A DNA stretch of 64,000 bases from positions 1,359,846 through 1,423,845 of the forward strand of contig NZ_LMFJ01000001.1 of NCBI RefSeq assembly GCF_001426755.1, in the 5' to 3' direction. A program made the translations under genes and the position numbers. Below the pieces are notes generated by a model. That model had not been told where the DNA came from and made no database searches. It was given only the letters and a program-made list of their open reading frames with translations. This DNA is from Aeromicrobium sp. Root495. GTDB lineage: Bacteria > Actinomycetota > Actinomycetes > Propionibacteriales > Nocardioidaceae. Positions 17,070 to 27,925 of the stretch are shown in pieces; positions within the stretch are counted from its first letter, which is position 1; each line of letters opens with the position of its first letter.

Positions 17070-18992
17070 TCAGTGCGTCGAACCGGACGGATCGAGCGGG
17101 GCGCGGTGCCGCGAGGTGTCGGGGACGAGCCACAGCACGCCTGCGGGCGGGAGCTGCACGAGCGCCGAGTGCTCGAGACCGTGGTGGGGCACGGGCTCTG
17201 CGTCGACCGACCCCAGGTTGCCCACGCCCGATCCGCCGTAGACCTCGGCGTCGGTGTTCAGCACCTCGCGCCACGTGCCTCCCACCGGCAGACCGATGCG
17301 GTAGTCGTGGTGCGGGGCGCCGGAGAAGTTGGCGAGGCACGCCACCTGGGAGCCGTCCGTGCCGATGCGCAGGAAGCCGATGACGTTGCCGGCGGTGTCG
17401 CTCGCGTCGATCCAGCGGAAGCCCGCCGGCTCGTGGTCGGCGGTCCAGAGCGCAGGGGTCTCCCGGTAGATGCCGTTCAGGGTCGCCACGAGGTCCTGCA
17501 CGCCGCGGTGGAGAGGTTGCTCGAGCTCGTGCCAGTCGAGGCCGCGGGACTCCGCCCACTCCCCCTCCTGGCCGAACTCGCCGCCCATGAAGAGCATCTG
17601 CTTGCCCGGGTGGGCCCACATGAAGGCCAGCAGCGACCGCACGCCGGCCGCCTTGTTCCAGTCGTCACCGGGCATGCGACCCCAGAGCGAGCCCTTGCCG
17701 TGGACGACCTCGTCGTGGGAGAGCGGCAGGATGAAGCTCTCGGTGTAGGCGTAGTCGATCGCGAAGGTCATCTCGCCGTGGTGGTACGAGCGGTGCACGG
17801 GCTCGTTGCCCAGGTACGACAACGTGTCGTGCATCCATCCCATGTTCCACTTGAAGCCGAAGCCCAGACCGCCCTCGCTCGTCGGCCGGCTCACGCCGGG
17901 CCATGCGGTGGACTCCTCGGCGATCATCATGGTGTCCGGGTGATGCTTGTAGACCGTGGCGTTGAGCTCCTGGAGCAGCTGCACCGCCTCGAGGTTCTCG
18001 CGCCCGCCGTGCTCGTTGGGCACCCACTCGCCGTCGTTGCGGGAGTAGTCGAGGTACAACATCGATGCGACGGCGTCGACGCGCAGACCGTCGAGGTGGA
18101 ACTCCTCGAGCCAGTACAGCGCGTTGGCCACCAGGAAGTTGCGCACCTCGCGGCGGCCGAAGTCGAAGACGAACGTGCCCCAGTCGGGCTGCTCGCCCTT
18201 GCGCGGGTCGGGGTGCTCGTAGAGCGGCGTGCCGTCGAAGCGGGCCAGGGCCCACGCGTCCCGTGGGAAGTGGGCCGGTACCCAGTCGACGATGACGCCG
18301 AACCCACGCTGGTGCAGCTCGTCGACGAACCAGCGGAAGTCGTCGGGCGAGCCGAAGCGCGACGTGGGGGCGTAGTACGACGTGACCTGGTAGCCCCACG
18401 AACCGCCGAAGGGGTGCTCGGCGACCGGCATGAGCTCGACGTGGGTGAAGCCCGTGAGCTCGAGGTAGTCGGCCAGCTCCGTGGCCAGCTCGCGGTACCC
18501 GAGCCCGGGTCGCCACGAGCCGAGGTGGACCTCGTAGATGCTGACGGGCGACTGGTGCGGAGAACGGCGCGCACGCTCGGCCAGCCACGCGTCGTCCTTC
18601 CAGACATGGCGGGGGGCCGTGACGACGGACCCGGTCGCCGGCGGGACCTCGGTGCCGAAGGCCATGGGGTCGGCCTTGTCGGTCCACGTGCCGTCGGGGC
18701 CCTGGATCTTGAGCTTGTAGACGGCGCCGGCCTCGACACCGGGCACGAAGATGCTCCACACGCCCGACCCGACGGACTGGAGCGCGTGGGCGCTGCCGTC
18801 CCAGCCGTTGAAGTCACCGACGACCTGGACGGTCCGGGCGTTCGGCGCCCACACCGCGAACGCGGTGCCCTCGGTGCCGTCGACGGAGGTGACATGGGCT
18901 CCCAGCACGTCCCAGAGCCGCTCGTGGCGACCTTCGGCGATGAGGTGGAGGTCGAGCTCGCCGACGGGCCAGCTGGTCGTGGCGGTGGTCAT
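17070..18992 (-). CDS. glgB: 1,4-alpha-glucan branching enzyme GlgB
   Basis: This GH13 enzyme cuts alpha-1,4 glucan and rejoins the piece as an alpha-1,6 branch. It acts on the linear polymer made by GlgE. The 640 residues comprise an N-terminal CBM48 domain (about 40-125), a (beta/alpha)8 catalytic barrel with nucleophile Asp306 in GLRVDAV and acid Glu359 in IAEEST, the HDEVVHGK segment, and a C-terminal beta domain. Its ATG overlaps the maltokinase stop (ATGA), so it is translationally coupled. It is the last gene of the treS-mak-glgB run. Confidence 0.96.
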   Translation of the reverse strand: MTTATTSWPVGELDLHLIAEGRHERLWDVLGAHVTSVDGTEGTAFAVWAPNARTVQVVGDFNGWDGSAHALQSVGSGVWSIFVPGVEAGAVYKLKIQGPDGTWTDKADPMAFGTEVPPATGSVVTAPRHVWKDDAWLAERARRSPHQSPVSIYEVHLGSWRPGLGYRELATELADYLELTGFTHVELMPVAEHPFGGSWGYQVTSYYAPTSRFGSPDDFRWFVDELHQRGFGVIVDWVPAHFPRDAWALARFDGTPLYEHPDPRKGEQPDWGTFVFDFGRREVRNFLVANALYWLEEFHLDGLRVDAVASMLYLDYSRNDGEWVPNEHGGRENLEAVQLLQELNATVYKHHPDTMMIAEESTAWPGVSRPTSEGGLGFGFKWNMGWMHDTLSYLGNEPVHRSYHHGEMTFAIDYAYTESFILPLSHDEVVHGKGSLWGRMPGDDWNKAAGVRSLLAFMWAHPGKQMLFMGGEFGQEGEWAESRGLDWHELEQPLHRGVQDLVATLNGIYRETPALWTADHEPAGFRWIDASDTAGNVIGFLRIGTDGSQVACLANFSGAPHHDYRIGLPVGGTWREVLNTDAEVYGGSGVGNLGSVDAEPVPHHGLEHSALVQLPPAGVLWLVPDTSRHRAPLDPSGSTH

Positions 18993-20383
18993 GAGTCCTC
19001 CTGGCTGACGAGTCGGGCGATGGAGGCGAGCGGCACGCCGAGCCAGTCCGGCCGGTTGGCGTGCTCGTAGCCGACCTCGTAGACGGCCTTGTCGAGCTCC
19101 AGGGCACGGAGCAGGACCTCCTGGTCCCGGGGGTCGGAGCCGGCCACGGCGGCGTAGCCGTCGCAGAACGCGGAGCGGTTGTGCTCGGCCCACACCATGG
19201 CGCGCTCGGCCATGCTCTCGTCGGGCTCCTCGCCGACGAGCATCTGCTGCGCGGCGTAGTCGAAGGAGCGCAGCACGCCTGCGACGTCGCGCAGGGTGGA
19301 GCGCAGCTCCTGACGCTCGGTGATGCTCGCAGCGGGCTCGCCCTCGAAGTCCAGGACGATCCAGCCCGAGAGGGTGCGCAGCACCTGGCCCAGGTGGAGG
19401 TCGCCGTGGACGTTCTGCACGTCGAGCGGCGTGGGAAGGTCCGCCACCTGCTGGAAGATCTGCTCGAGCGCCGGGACGTGGTCGGCGAGCTCGGGCACCT
19501 CGGCGGCCACGCGCGCGAGTCGCTCGGCCATGGCCGACACCGTGGCGTCGAGGTCGTCCTGTCCGACGCTCTCGGTGCCGAGGGCGCGGTCCAGGTCGGC
19601 GTGCACCGTGGCGATCGCGGCGCCGAGCCGTTCGGCCTCGCCGCCGAAGTCGCCACCGAGCTCGCCGGGGTCGGAGCCGGGATCGGCCATGAAGTCGCGC
19701 ACGCTCGTGGTGGCCATGACCCAGCCGTCGGCGGCGTCGGGCAGGAACCGCTGCAGGAGCGCGATCGTGGCGGGCTCACCGTCGAGGGTCCCGGTCACGG
19801 AGCCGAGCGGCTCGGCGATGTGGGTGCAGCCCACCTCGCGCAACGCCCGGTGCAGTCGGAGGTCGGGGTTGTCGCCCGTCACCAGCTTGCGGAAGAGCTT
19901 GAGGATGTACTGCTGGCCGTAGACGAGGGAGGTGTTGCTCTGCTCCGAGGTGATGGGGTGGGCCCGCAGTCCCTTCTCCACCTCGGCACCGGGCTCGGTG
20001 CGGAACGAGAGGTCGCCCAGGTCGGCGCCATCGACCACGAGGTCGAGCAGCGTGGCCGTGAGGTCGGCGTCGCCGCTGGCCTCGTAGAGCGTGTGCTCGC
20101 CCAGGGCGCCGATCGACGCCGACGCCGCGACGTCGGGGAGCTGGTCCCGGCGGCTGCCGACGAGCAGCTGGTAGACCGAGCTGTGGTCGCCCTGCTCGAC
20201 GTCGACCACGAGGTGGACGAGCAACGGGTCTCCGTCGAGCAGCGTCGTGGCCGCGACGGGACGGACGCCCGTGATCTCGCGGTGCTTGCCTCCGAACCAT
20301 CGTTGGGAAGGCAGCCACGCGGGCAGGGCCTCGGCGACGACGGTCAGGACGTCGTCGGCACTCGTGGTCAGGGGCTCGCTCAT
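18989..20383 (-). CDS. mak: Maltokinase
   Basis: This enzyme phosphorylates maltose with ATP to maltose-1-phosphate, the donor for GlgE; it is also called Pep2. It has 464 residues. An N-terminal cap contains [14 protein letters not shown] (about residues 24-37), typical of maltokinases. The C-terminal kinase lobe carries HGDLHLGQ, with the catalytic Asp, followed by LDFEGEP, the metal-binding Asp. Both ends overlap the neighbours by 4 nt (treS upstream, glgB downstream), and Mak forms a complex with TreS in mycobacteria. Confidence 0.95.
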   Translation of the reverse strand: MSEPLTTSADDVLTVVAEALPAWLPSQRWFGGKHREITGVRPVAATTLLDGDPLLVHLVVDVEQGDHSSVYQLLVGSRRDQLPDVAASASIGALGEHTLYEASGDADLTATLLDLVVDGADLGDLSFRTEPGAEVEKGLRAHPITSEQSNTSLVYGQQYILKLFRKLVTGDNPDLRLHRALREVGCTHIAEPLGSVTGTLDGEPATIALLQRFLPDAADGWVMATTSVRDFMADPGSDPGELGGDFGGEAERLGAAIATVHADLDRALGTESVGQDDLDATVSAMAERLARVAAEVPELADHVPALEQIFQQVADLPTPLDVQNVHGDLHLGQVLRTLSGWIVLDFEGEPAASITERQELRSTLRDVAGVLRSFDYAAQQMLVGEEPDESMAERAMVWAEHNRSAFCDGYAAVAGSDPRDQEVLLRALELDKAVYEVGYEHANRPDWLGVPLASIARLVSQEDS

Positions 20384-22227
20384 GACATGCTCCTTCGCTC
20401 GCCCTGGTCGCCGAGCTCGCTCAGCTGGAACCAGTAGAAGCCGTGACCGGGCAGTGTCAGCAGGTAGGGCAGCTCACCGATGCGCGGGAACCGCACCCGA
20501 CCGGTGAGCTCCACCGGCGTGGCTCCCTCGTGGTCGGCGAGCTCCAGCTCGACCGGCTGGGGGAAGCGGGACAGGTTGTTGACGCACAGGACCACGTCCT
20601 CGTCGCCGTTGGGCCGGGTCCAGACCCGCTTGTACGACAGCACACTGGGGTTGGAGCCACCGAGGTCGACGAACTCCCCCAGCGCGAAGGCCTCGTGCTG
20701 CTTGCGCACCGCGAGCATGCGACGGGTCCAGCTGAGGAGAGACGTGGGACTGCCCTGCTGGGACTCGACGTTGATGGCCTCGTAGCCGTACGTCGGGTCC
20801 ATGATCGGCGGCAGGTAGACCCGGCCCGGGTCGGCCCGGGAGAAGCCGGCGTTGCGGTCCGGTGACCACTGCATGGGTGTACGGACGGCGTCGCGGTCGC
20901 CGAGCCAGATGTTGTCGCCCATCCCGATCTCGTCGCCGTAGTACAGGACCGGTGAGCCCGGGAGGCTCAGCAGCAGCGCGGTGAAGAGCTCCAGCTGGTT
21001 GCGGTCGTTCTCCAGCAACGGGGCGAGCCGACGACGGATGCCGATGTTGGCCTTCATGCGCGGGTCCTTGGCGTACTCCGCGTACATGTAGTCGCGCTCC
21101 TCGTCGGAGACCATCTCGAGCGTCAGCTCGTCGTGGTTGCGCAGGAAGATGCCCCACTGGGTGCCGTCAGGGATCTCTGGCGTCTGCTGCAGGATCTCCG
21201 AGATCGGGAAGCGGGACTCGCGGCGCACCGCCATGAAGATGCGCGGCATGAGCGGGAAGTGGAACGCCATGTGGCACTCGTCGCCGCCCACCGCGGGGTC
21301 GCCGAAGTACTCGACGACGTCGGACGGCCACTGGTTGGCCTCAGCCAGCAGGATGCGGCCCGGGTACTCGCGATCGACCGTGGCGCGCACCTCCTTGAGG
21401 TACTCGTGGGTGCGCGGCAGGTTCTCGCCGTTGGTGCCCTCCTCCTCGAAGAGGTACGGCACGGCGTCGAGCCGGAAGCCGTCGATGCCGAGGTCGAGCC
21501 AGAAGCGCAGCACGTCGATCATGGCCTCGCGCACGGCCGGGTTCTCGAAGTTCAGGTCGGGCTGGTGGTTGAAGAACCGGTGCCAGAAGAACTGTCCGCG
21601 GACGGGGTCGTACGTCCAGTTGGACGTCTCGGTGTCGACGAAGATGATGCGCGCGTCCGGGTACTTGGAGTCGTCGTCGCTCCAGACGTAGAAGTCGCCG
21701 TACGGGCCGTCGGGGTCGTTGCGGGAGGCCTGGAACCAGGGATGGGCGTCGGAGGTGTGGTTGAGGACCAGGTCGGTGATGACGCGGATGCCGCGGGCGT
21801 GCGCCTCGTCGAGCAGCTCGACGAAGTCGTCGACCGTCCCGAACTCCGGCAGGACGGCGCGGAAGTCGCTGATGTCGTAGCCGCCGTCGCGCAGGGGTGA
21901 GGCGTAGAAGGGCGGGAGCCACAGGCAGTCGACACCGAGCCACTGGAGGTAGTCGAGCCGGCTCGTGAGTCCCTTGAGGTCGCCCGTCCCGTCGCCGTTG
22001 GAGTCCGCGAAGGCGCGCACGAGCACCTCGTAGAACACGGCACTCTTGAACCAGTCCGGCTGGGGCGCGTCCTGCTGGTGGTGCTCGAAGTCCCCGGCCT
22101 GCGGCTCGACGAGGGTGCCGTCGGCCTCGACCGACTCGCCGGTGTGAGGCGTGTCGTCGAGTCCCTCGAGCGCGTGGTCCGGAGCGGGGCTCTCGGTGTT
22201 GCTGCTCCGGGTGGTGGGGTCGTCCAT
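20380..22227 (-). CDS. treS: Maltose alpha-D-glucosyltransferase (trehalose synthase TreS)
   Basis: TreS interconverts trehalose and maltose by intramolecular transglucosylation; here it feeds maltose to the coupled maltokinase. It is a 615-residue GH13 protein with nucleophile Asp in [16 protein letters not shown], acid Glu in LLAEANQWP and transition-state Asp in [10 protein letters not shown]. The N-terminal 50 residues are acidic and disordered-looking, and the enzyme proper begins near [17 protein letters not shown] is a ribosome site 7 nt before the ATG, and the glgE stop lies 4 nt upstream. Confidence 0.95.
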   Translation of the reverse strand: MDDPTTRSSNTESPAPDHALEGLDDTPHTGESVEADGTLVEPQAGDFEHHQQDAPQPDWFKSAVFYEVLVRAFADSNGDGTGDLKGLTSRLDYLQWLGVDCLWLPPFYASPLRDGGYDISDFRAVLPEFGTVDDFVELLDEAHARGIRVITDLVLNHTSDAHPWFQASRNDPDGPYGDFYVWSDDDSKYPDARIIFVDTETSNWTYDPVRGQFFWHRFFNHQPDLNFENPAVREAMIDVLRFWLDLGIDGFRLDAVPYLFEEEGTNGENLPRTHEYLKEVRATVDREYPGRILLAEANQWPSDVVEYFGDPAVGGDECHMAFHFPLMPRIFMAVRRESRFPISEILQQTPEIPDGTQWGIFLRNHDELTLEMVSDEERDYMYAEYAKDPRMKANIGIRRRLAPLLENDRNQLELFTALLLSLPGSPVLYYGDEIGMGDNIWLGDRDAVRTPMQWSPDRNAGFSRADPGRVYLPPIMDPTYGYEAINVESQQGSPTSLLSWTRRMLAVRKQHEAFALGEFVDLGGSNPSVLSYKRVWTRPNGDEDVVLCVNNLSRFPQPVELELADHEGATPVELTGRVRFPRIGELPYLLTLPGHGFYWFQLSELGDQGERRSMS

Positions 22228-22231
22228 GGGA

Positions 22232-24196
22232 TCAGTCCTCCCTGCGTCGGATGGTCAGGATGTGCGCCACCGCGCGGGTGGGGTCGAGCCGCACGTAGTT
22301 GGCGGCACCCCAGTCGTAGGTCTCCCCCGTCGCCTCGTCGTGCGCGACGAGCCGGTCGTCCCAGTCGAGGCCGAGTGCCGGCAGGTCGAGGCGGAGGGTG
22401 CCCTCGTGCGGACCGTGCGGGTCGAGCGTGATGACGACCACGACGATCTCGCCGGTCTCGGGGTCGGACTTGGAGAACGAGAGCAGCGCGTCGGAGTCGA
22501 CCTCGTGGACGAGCAGCGTGCGCATCTGCTGCAGGGCCGGGTGGTCTCGGCGGATCTCGTTGAGCCGCGTGATCCACGGCTCGAGCGAGCGTCCCTCGGC
22601 GAGGGCCGTCTCGAAGTCGCGCGGACGGAGCTCGAACTTCTCCGAGTGGAGGTACTCCTCGCTGCCGGGCTTCTGCGGCTCGTGCTCGAACAGCTCGAAG
22701 CCCGAGTACACGCCCCACGTGGGTGAGATCGTGGCGGCGAGCGCGGCGCGGATGGCGAACATGGCCGGCCCGCCCACCTGCAGGGACTCGTGCAGGATGT
22801 CGGGCGTGTTGACGAAGAGGTTGGGTCGCGACTCGTCCCAGTGGTCACGCAGCTGCTCGGCGAACTCCAGCAGCTCGCCCTTCTCGGTGCGCCACGTGAA
22901 GTAGGTGTAGCTCTGCGTGAAGCCGGCCCGTCCGAGCCCGAAGAGGCGGGCCGGTCGGGTGAAGGCCTCGGCGAGGAACAGGACGTCGGGGTGCTCGGCC
23001 TTGATCTCCGCGATGAGCCACGCCCAGAAGTCGGTGGGCTTCGTGTGCGGGTTGTCGACGCGGAAGATCGTGACCCCGTGGTCGATCCAGACCTTCGTGA
23101 CGCGCAGCATCTCCGCGTAGATGGCGTCACGGTCGTTGTCGAAGTTGAGCGGGTAGATGTCCTGGTACTTCTTGGGCGGGTTCTCGGCGAACGCGATGGT
23201 CCCGTCCGGGAGGACGGTGAAGAACTCGGGATGCTCCGAGGCCCACGGGTGGTCGGGCGCCGCCTGGAGGGCGAGGTCGAGCGCGACCTCGAGCCCGAGG
23301 GCCTTGGCGCGCTTCACGAGGGCGTCGAGGTCCTTGAAGGTGCCGAGCTCGGGGTGGATGGCGTCGTGGCCACCGTCGGACGAGCCGATGGCCCACGGCG
23401 AGCCGACGTCGTCGGGCCCGGGGGTGAGCGTGTTGTCCTTGCCCTTGCGGTTCACCCGCCCCACGGGATGGATGGGCGGGAAGTAGACGACGTCGAAGCC
23501 CATGCGTGCCACGCGGTCGAGTGCCTTGGCGGTGGTCTTGAGGGTGCCGTGCTTGGGCAGGCCCTTCTTGTCGACGCCGCCCGTGGAGCGCGGGAACAGC
23601 TCGTACCAGGATCCGAAGGCGGCTCGGGCGCGGTCGACCCACAACCGGTGCGGGACGCCCTCCGTGAGGAGCTCGCGGACCGGGTCCTCGTGCATGCGCT
23701 GCTGCACCTCTCCCCCCAGGGCGAGGGCCACCCGCTCGGACAGCTCCAGGGTGGAGGCGCGCAACGCGGCCGCTGCGTCCTTCAGGATGTTCTTGCTGCG
23801 GCCCTGGGTGACCTTCTGGTCGAGGATCCGCGCGCCGATCTCGAGGTCGTTGGCCAGCTGGGCGGAGTCCTGGCCCGCGGCCATCTTCACCATGACGGCA
23901 TGGGTCCAGGTGCTCCACGGGTCGCTCCACGCGTCGACGCGGAAGGTCCACTCGCCGACGGTGTCGGGCACGATCGTGGCGGCGAACCGGTCGAGGCCGC
24001 TGCCCACCTCGGCGAGACGTGTGCTGCGCTCGGTGCCGTCGGGGCCGCTCCAGACCACGGTCGCCGCCACGGCGTCGTGGCCCTCGCGCCACACCGTGGC
24101 CGTGACGGGCACGTGCTCGCCGACGACGGCCTTGGCGGGGTCGCGACCGCCGGCCACCTCGGGCGTCACGTCGTCGATGCCGAGTCGGCCGGTCAT
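22232..24196 (-). CDS. glgE: Maltosyltransferase GlgE
   Basis: GlgE adds maltosyl units from maltose-1-phosphate to the non-reducing end of alpha-1,4 glucans and is the committing polymerase of the pathway. It has 654 residues: an N-terminal beta domain, a helical insert, and a GH13 barrel with nucleophile Asp in [10 protein letters not shown] and acid Glu in FLAEAFTRP. The ATG at 24196 is preferred because AAGGGAG lies 8 nt upstream; an in-frame ATG 12 codons earlier has a ribosome site too close to it. A 95-nt gap from glgX, with a CTGTCC/GGACAG inverted repeat at 24269-24288, suggests its own promoter. Confidence 0.96.
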   Translation of the reverse strand: MTGRLGIDDVTPEVAGGRDPAKAVVGEHVPVTATVWREGHDAVAATVVWSGPDGTERSTRLAEVGSGLDRFAATIVPDTVGEWTFRVDAWSDPWSTWTHAVMVKMAAGQDSAQLANDLEIGARILDQKVTQGRSKNILKDAAAALRASTLELSERVALALGGEVQQRMHEDPVRELLTEGVPHRLWVDRARAAFGSWYELFPRSTGGVDKKGLPKHGTLKTTAKALDRVARMGFDVVYFPPIHPVGRVNRKGKDNTLTPGPDDVGSPWAIGSSDGGHDAIHPELGTFKDLDALVKRAKALGLEVALDLALQAAPDHPWASEHPEFFTVLPDGTIAFAENPPKKYQDIYPLNFDNDRDAIYAEMLRVTKVWIDHGVTIFRVDNPHTKPTDFWAWLIAEIKAEHPDVLFLAEAFTRPARLFGLGRAGFTQSYTYFTWRTEKGELLEFAEQLRDHWDESRPNLFVNTPDILHESLQVGGPAMFAIRAALAATISPTWGVYSGFELFEHEPQKPGSEEYLHSEKFELRPRDFETALAEGRSLEPWITRLNEIRRDHPALQQMRTLLVHEVDSDALLSFSKSDPETGEIVVVVITLDPHGPHEGTLRLDLPALGLDWDDRLVAHDEATGETYDWGAANYVRLDPTRAVAHILTIRRRED

Positions 24197-24291
24197 GGTG
24201 TGGTCTCCCTTGCGTCGCGCTTCGTCAGTCATCTCCTCCCACCCTTCCACGGTGCGAGTGAGGCGCAACTGTCCAGCGTGTCGGACAGGTC

Positions 24292-26430
24292 TCAGTGGTC
24301 CTCCGCGACCTCGCGCGGAGCCTTGAGCAGCAGGAGGGACCGTGGCTGCAGGGTCACGACGGAGCCTGCTGCGAGCGCCGAGAGGTCCTGCGGCTCGCCG
24401 TCCGCCGAGGTCGTGTCGAGCGCCGGCTTGTAGGTCTGCCCGAACTCGTGGTCCGGCAGCGTGACGTCGAGCGGCTCGTCGCCGGCGTGGAGGAGCAGCA
24501 GCCAGGAATGGTCGGCGAGGAGCTCGCCCTCCCGGGTCCGGGACTGGCTGTTGGAGCCGTCGATCCACATGCCCAGGCTGCGTCGCTCGGGGTCGTTCCA
24601 GGCGTCGTCGTCCATCTCCGTGCCGTCGGGCTGGAGCCAGATGAGGTCGGGACGTCCGGTCGGCGTGGTGCGCCCGTCGAAGAACTCGGGCTGGCGGAGC
24701 GCGGGGCTGCGGTCGCGCAGGTGAACGACGCGCCGGGTGAAGGCCAGCATCTGCTCGGTCTCGGGCGTCGTGGTCCAGTCGACCCAGGACGTGGGGTCGT
24801 CGAGGCAGTACGCGTTGTTGTTGCCGCCCTGGGTGCGCCAGAGCTCGTCGCCGGCGACGAACATGGGGGTCCCGGTGGAGAGGAGCAGGGTGGCGAGCAG
24901 GTTGCGGCCCTGACGGGCGCGGAGCGCGCGGATCTCGGGGTCGTCCGTCTCGCCCTCCACGCCGTGGTTCCAGGAGCGGTTGTCGTTGGTGCCGTCGCGG
25001 TTGTCCTCGCCGTTGGCCTCGTTGTGCTTGCCGTCGTAGCTCACGAGGTCCCTCAGCGTGAACCCGTCGTGGGCGTCGACGAAGTTGATGGACTGCCACG
25101 GACGGCGCAACGTGTGGTCGTAGAGGTCGGAGGATCCCGACAGCCGGTAGGCGAGGTCGTTCACTCCGGAGGCGCCGCGCCAGAAGTCGCGGACCGAGTC
25201 CCGGTAGATGCCGTTCCACTCGGCCCACTGGGCCCCGAAGTCGCCGACCTTGTAGCCCTCTCCCGTCGCGTCCCAGGGCTCCGCCACGAGCTTGCAGCGC
25301 GACAGGACGGGGTCGGTGGTGATGGCGGTGAGGAGGGCGGAGTCGCGGTCGAAGGCGCCACCGCGCGGACGCCCCATGACGCTCGCGAGGTCGAACCGGA
25401 AGCCGTCGACCCCCAGCTCGGTGGTCCAGTAGCGCAGCGAGTCGGTGACGAGACGGATCACGGTGGGAGAAGCCGCCTCGAGCGTGTTGCCGCAGCCGGT
25501 GATGTCGGCCATGTGGCCGTTCTCGTCGTGCAGGTAGTACGCCGGTGCCTCGTAGCCGCGGAAGCTCAGGGTGGGGCCGTCGGGGCCGCCCTCGCACGTG
25601 TGGTTGTAGACGACGTCGAGCAGCACCTCGATGTTGGCGGCGTGGAGTGCGGCGACCATGGTGCGGAACTCGGCGACCTCCTGACCGGGCTCGCTCGCGT
25701 ATCCCGCGTGGGGCGCGAAGTAGCCCAGCGGCGAGTACCCCCAGTAGTTGTGGCGCCCGGCCCGCACGAGGGAGGGCTCGTCGCAGAACGCCTGGACCGG
25801 CAGGAGCTCGACGGTGGTCACGCCGAGGCGCACGAGGTGGTCGACCGCGGCCGGGTGGGCCAGGCCGAGGTAGGTGCCGCGGAGCGCCTCGGGGACGTCG
25901 GGGTGCTGCTGCGTGAAGCCCTTCACGTGGAGCTCGTAGACCACGGCCTCCTCGAACGGGATCTCGGGCTTGGCGCCCGTGTCGGGACCACCGGGGCTCA
26001 TGACGACGCTGAGCGGCACGCTTCCGAGGGAGTCGACGGTGGACGGCTCGGGTCCCTCGGGGTCGTCGGCGTAGCCGTGGGCGGCCTCAATGTCGGTCAT
26101 CGCGCCCGTGATGCGGCGGGCATAGGGGTCGAGCAGCAGCTTGTTCGAGTTGCAGCGCAGTCCGCGGGACGGGTCGTACGGGCCGTGGACGCGATAGCCG
26201 TAGCGCTGTCCGGGCGTGACCCCGGGGACGAGGCCGTGCCAGACTCCGAAGGTGCGCTCGGTCAGCTCGATGCGGCGCTCGCTCCCGTCGTCGTCGACGA
26301 GGCACAGCTCCACCTTCTCCGCGACGCTGCTCGCGACCGCGAAGCGCACGCCACCGGCCTCGGGATGTGCACCGAGCGGGAACGGCCTTCCGGCCAGGAC
26401 CTGCGTGTCCGTCGTGGGATGGGTGGCCAT
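24292..26430 (-). CDS. glgX: Glycogen debranching enzyme GlgX (copy 1)
   Basis: This GH13 isoamylase-type enzyme hydrolyses alpha-1,6 branches of glycogen or limit dextrin. It has 712 residues: an N-terminal CBM48-like domain with [12 protein letters not shown], a catalytic barrel with nucleophile Asp in [11 protein letters not shown] and acid Glu in LVAEPWD, and a C-terminal beta domain. It lies upstream of glgE-treS-mak-glgB and reads the same way. The ATG is 6 nt after AAGACT, a weak leaderless-type hexamer; no ribosome site is apparent. A second glgX (31862-33976) is paired with treYZ. Confidence 0.94.
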   Translation of the reverse strand: MATHPTTDTQVLAGRPFPLGAHPEAGGVRFAVASSVAEKVELCLVDDDGSERRIELTERTFGVWHGLVPGVTPGQRYGYRVHGPYDPSRGLRCNSNKLLLDPYARRITGAMTDIEAAHGYADDPEGPEPSTVDSLGSVPLSVVMSPGGPDTGAKPEIPFEEAVVYELHVKGFTQQHPDVPEALRGTYLGLAHPAAVDHLVRLGVTTVELLPVQAFCDEPSLVRAGRHNYWGYSPLGYFAPHAGYASEPGQEVAEFRTMVAALHAANIEVLLDVVYNHTCEGGPDGPTLSFRGYEAPAYYLHDENGHMADITGCGNTLEAASPTVIRLVTDSLRYWTTELGVDGFRFDLASVMGRPRGGAFDRDSALLTAITTDPVLSRCKLVAEPWDATGEGYKVGDFGAQWAEWNGIYRDSVRDFWRGASGVNDLAYRLSGSSDLYDHTLRRPWQSINFVDAHDGFTLRDLVSYDGKHNEANGEDNRDGTNDNRSWNHGVEGETDDPEIRALRARQGRNLLATLLLSTGTPMFVAGDELWRTQGGNNNAYCLDDPTSWVDWTTTPETEQMLAFTRRVVHLRDRSPALRQPEFFDGRTTPTGRPDLIWLQPDGTEMDDDAWNDPERRSLGMWIDGSNSQSRTREGELLADHSWLLLLHAGDEPLDVTLPDHEFGQTYKPALDTTSADGEPQDLSALAAGSVVTLQPRSLLLLKAPREVAEDH

Positions 26431-26481
26431 GGCACGAGTCTTCCACCCGGTCGGTGTCGCCTGTCCGGTGCGGGACCTCGT

Positions 26482-26487
26482 TAGCCT
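26482..26487 (+). promoter_or_regulatory. Leaderless -10 element of the PhzF-family gene
   Basis: TAGCCT ends 6 nt before the ATG at 26494. The divergent glgX start is only 63 nt away. Confidence 0.5.
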
Positions 26488-26493
26488 GGACGC

Positions 26494-27309
26494 ATGCGAT
26501 TCAGCCAGGTGGACGTCTTCTCCGACGAGCTCACGCTGGGGAACCCGGTGGCCGTGGTGCACGACGCCGATGGGCTCACCGATGACCAGATGCGTGCCTT
26601 CGCCCGGTGGACGAACCTCTCCGAGACGACCTTCCTCCTCGCTCCCACGGACCCGTCGGCGGACTACCGCGTGCGGATCTTCACGACCTACCGCGAGCTG
26701 CCGTTCGCCGGTCACCCGACCCTCGGCTCAGCGCGGGCCTGGCTCTCCGCTGGAGGGACGCCGCAGGAGGCGGGCCGGTTGGTCCAGGAGTGCGGGGTGG
26801 GTCTCGTGACGGTGCGCGAGGACGGCGGGCGGCTGGCGTTCGCGGCCCCGCCACGTCGGCGCAGCGGGCCGGTCAGCGAGGGCGACGTCCTGGAGATCTG
26901 TGCGTCCCTCGGCATCGAGCCCGGCGACGTCGTGGACGCGGAGTGGGGCGACAACGGACCGGGCTGGGTCATGGTGCTCCTGCACGACGCCGACGCGGTG
27001 CTCGCCCTGGAGCCCGGGGCGTTCGGCGCGCTCGACAAGGTCGGCGTCGTGGGGCCCGCCCCCGAGGGCTCGGACGTGGCCTTCGAGGTCCGCGCCTTCT
27101 TCCCCTCGGGCGAGGACCCGGTGACCGGCAGCCTCCATGCTGCGATCGGTCAGTGGCTCGTGGGCGCCGGCCGCGCCCCCACCTCGTACGTCGCCGCGCA
27201 GGGAACGGTCCTCGGACGTCGCGGCCGTGTGCACGTGAGTCAGGACGGCGACACCCTGTGGGTGGGTGGCGACACCGTGGTCGGCATCGCCGGCGACGTG
27301 GCGCTCTGA
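26494..27309 (+). CDS. PhzF-family isomerase/epimerase
   Basis: This 271-residue protein has the two-fold diaminopimelate epimerase-like fold of the PhzF family. Family landmarks are FSDELTLGNPVAVV near the N-terminus, the catalytic-type Glu in LSETTFLL (about residue 45), ELPFAGHPTLGSA (about 69), and GEDPVTGSLHAAIGQWL in the second half. No phenazine genes are nearby, so the name marks only the family; the substrate is unknown. It is the only rightward gene inside the leftward alpha-glucan island and it converges on the tail-anchored gene. Confidence 0.87.
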   Translation: MRFSQVDVFSDELTLGNPVAVVHDADGLTDDQMRAFARWTNLSETTFLLAPTDPSADYRVRIFTTYRELPFAGHPTLGSARAWLSAGGTPQEAGRLVQECGVGLVTVREDGGRLAFAAPPRRRSGPVSEGDVLEICASLGIEPGDVVDAEWGDNGPGWVMVLLHDADAVLALEPGAFGALDKVGVVGPAPEGSDVAFEVRAFFPSGEDPVTGSLHAAIGQWLVGAGRAPTSYVAAQGTVLGRRGRVHVSQDGDTLWVGGDTVVGIAGDVAL

Positions 27310-27316
27310 CGCCGGT

Positions 27317-27925
27317 TCACCGGACCAGCAGGAGCACCAGCATGGCGAACGCCATGAGGATGGCGAGGACGAACACGACGGCGTAGACCGTCGTGATGGC
27401 CTGCCCCCGCCCCCCGCCCGCTCCGCCCAGCGCAGCGGAGCCGGCGTCGCCGGTCACGAGGTGCTGCTGCTCGGCCAGGAAGGACTGGTAGGCCGAGCCC
27501 CAGTAGACGTCGCCCGTGTAGGTGGTCACGCGTCCTGTGGAGGTCTCGACCAGCAGGGCGAGCGGGAACGCACCGAACATCTTGGCCGGTCGCAGGGCGA
27601 ACCAGGCGCGAAGGTCGTCGGTGGCCTCGTCGACCACCACGACCGTGAGCGCTGCGAGGCCGGTCTGGAACCCGAGCGGCAGACCGCCCTTGGCACGCTT
27701 GGCCGCACCGACTCCCTCGGCCACGAGCTCTGCAGCCCGTCGGACGTCGAGCGGGCCTGGCGTGACCAGCAGGACGAAGGTGTGCAGCCGCGTGAGGAAC
27801 CACGACACCCGGAAGTCGGCCCGGCGCAGGGCTGTGGCCTCCGGGACGTGGAGCGACGTGTCGCGGTAGCCGGCGCCCCGCAGCCGTTCGGCGGCTGCTC
27901 GCACCCAGGCCGACTCGGCACTCAT
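27317..27925 (-). CDS. Unknown tail-anchored protein in the treYZ operon
   Basis: I do not recognise a family. The 202 residues comprise a soluble N-terminal region of about 170 residues, a Gly/Ala-rich hinge (AALGGAGGGRGQ), and one strongly hydrophobic C-terminal helix (about 178-200) ending LLLVR with no periplasmic tail, the layout of a tail-anchored cytosolic protein. Its ATG overlaps the treZ stop (ATGA), so it is translationally coupled to trehalose synthesis. The N-terminal part has alternating hydrophobic strands (FVLLVTPGPLDV, ALTVVVVDEATDD). It may tether or regulate the trehalose enzymes at the membrane, but this is inference only. Confidence 0.8.
   Translation of the reverse strand: MSAESAWVRAAAERLRGAGYRDTSLHVPEATALRRADFRVSWFLTRLHTFVLLVTPGPLDVRRAAELVAEGVGAAKRAKGGLPLGFQTGLAALTVVVVDEATDDLRAWFALRPAKMFGAFPLALLVETSTGRVTTYTGDVYWGSAYQSFLAEQQHLVTGDAGSAALGGAGGGRGQAITTVYAVVFVLAILMAFAMLVLLLVR

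Noticed and set aside
22232-25597. Very long minus-strand frames extending upstream of glgE (and similarly of malQ, treZ and DUF445)
   Set aside because: High GC leaves antisense and upstream frames open. Family N-termini, ribosome sites or -10 spacing fix the true starts much further downstream, and the extensions overlap real genes.
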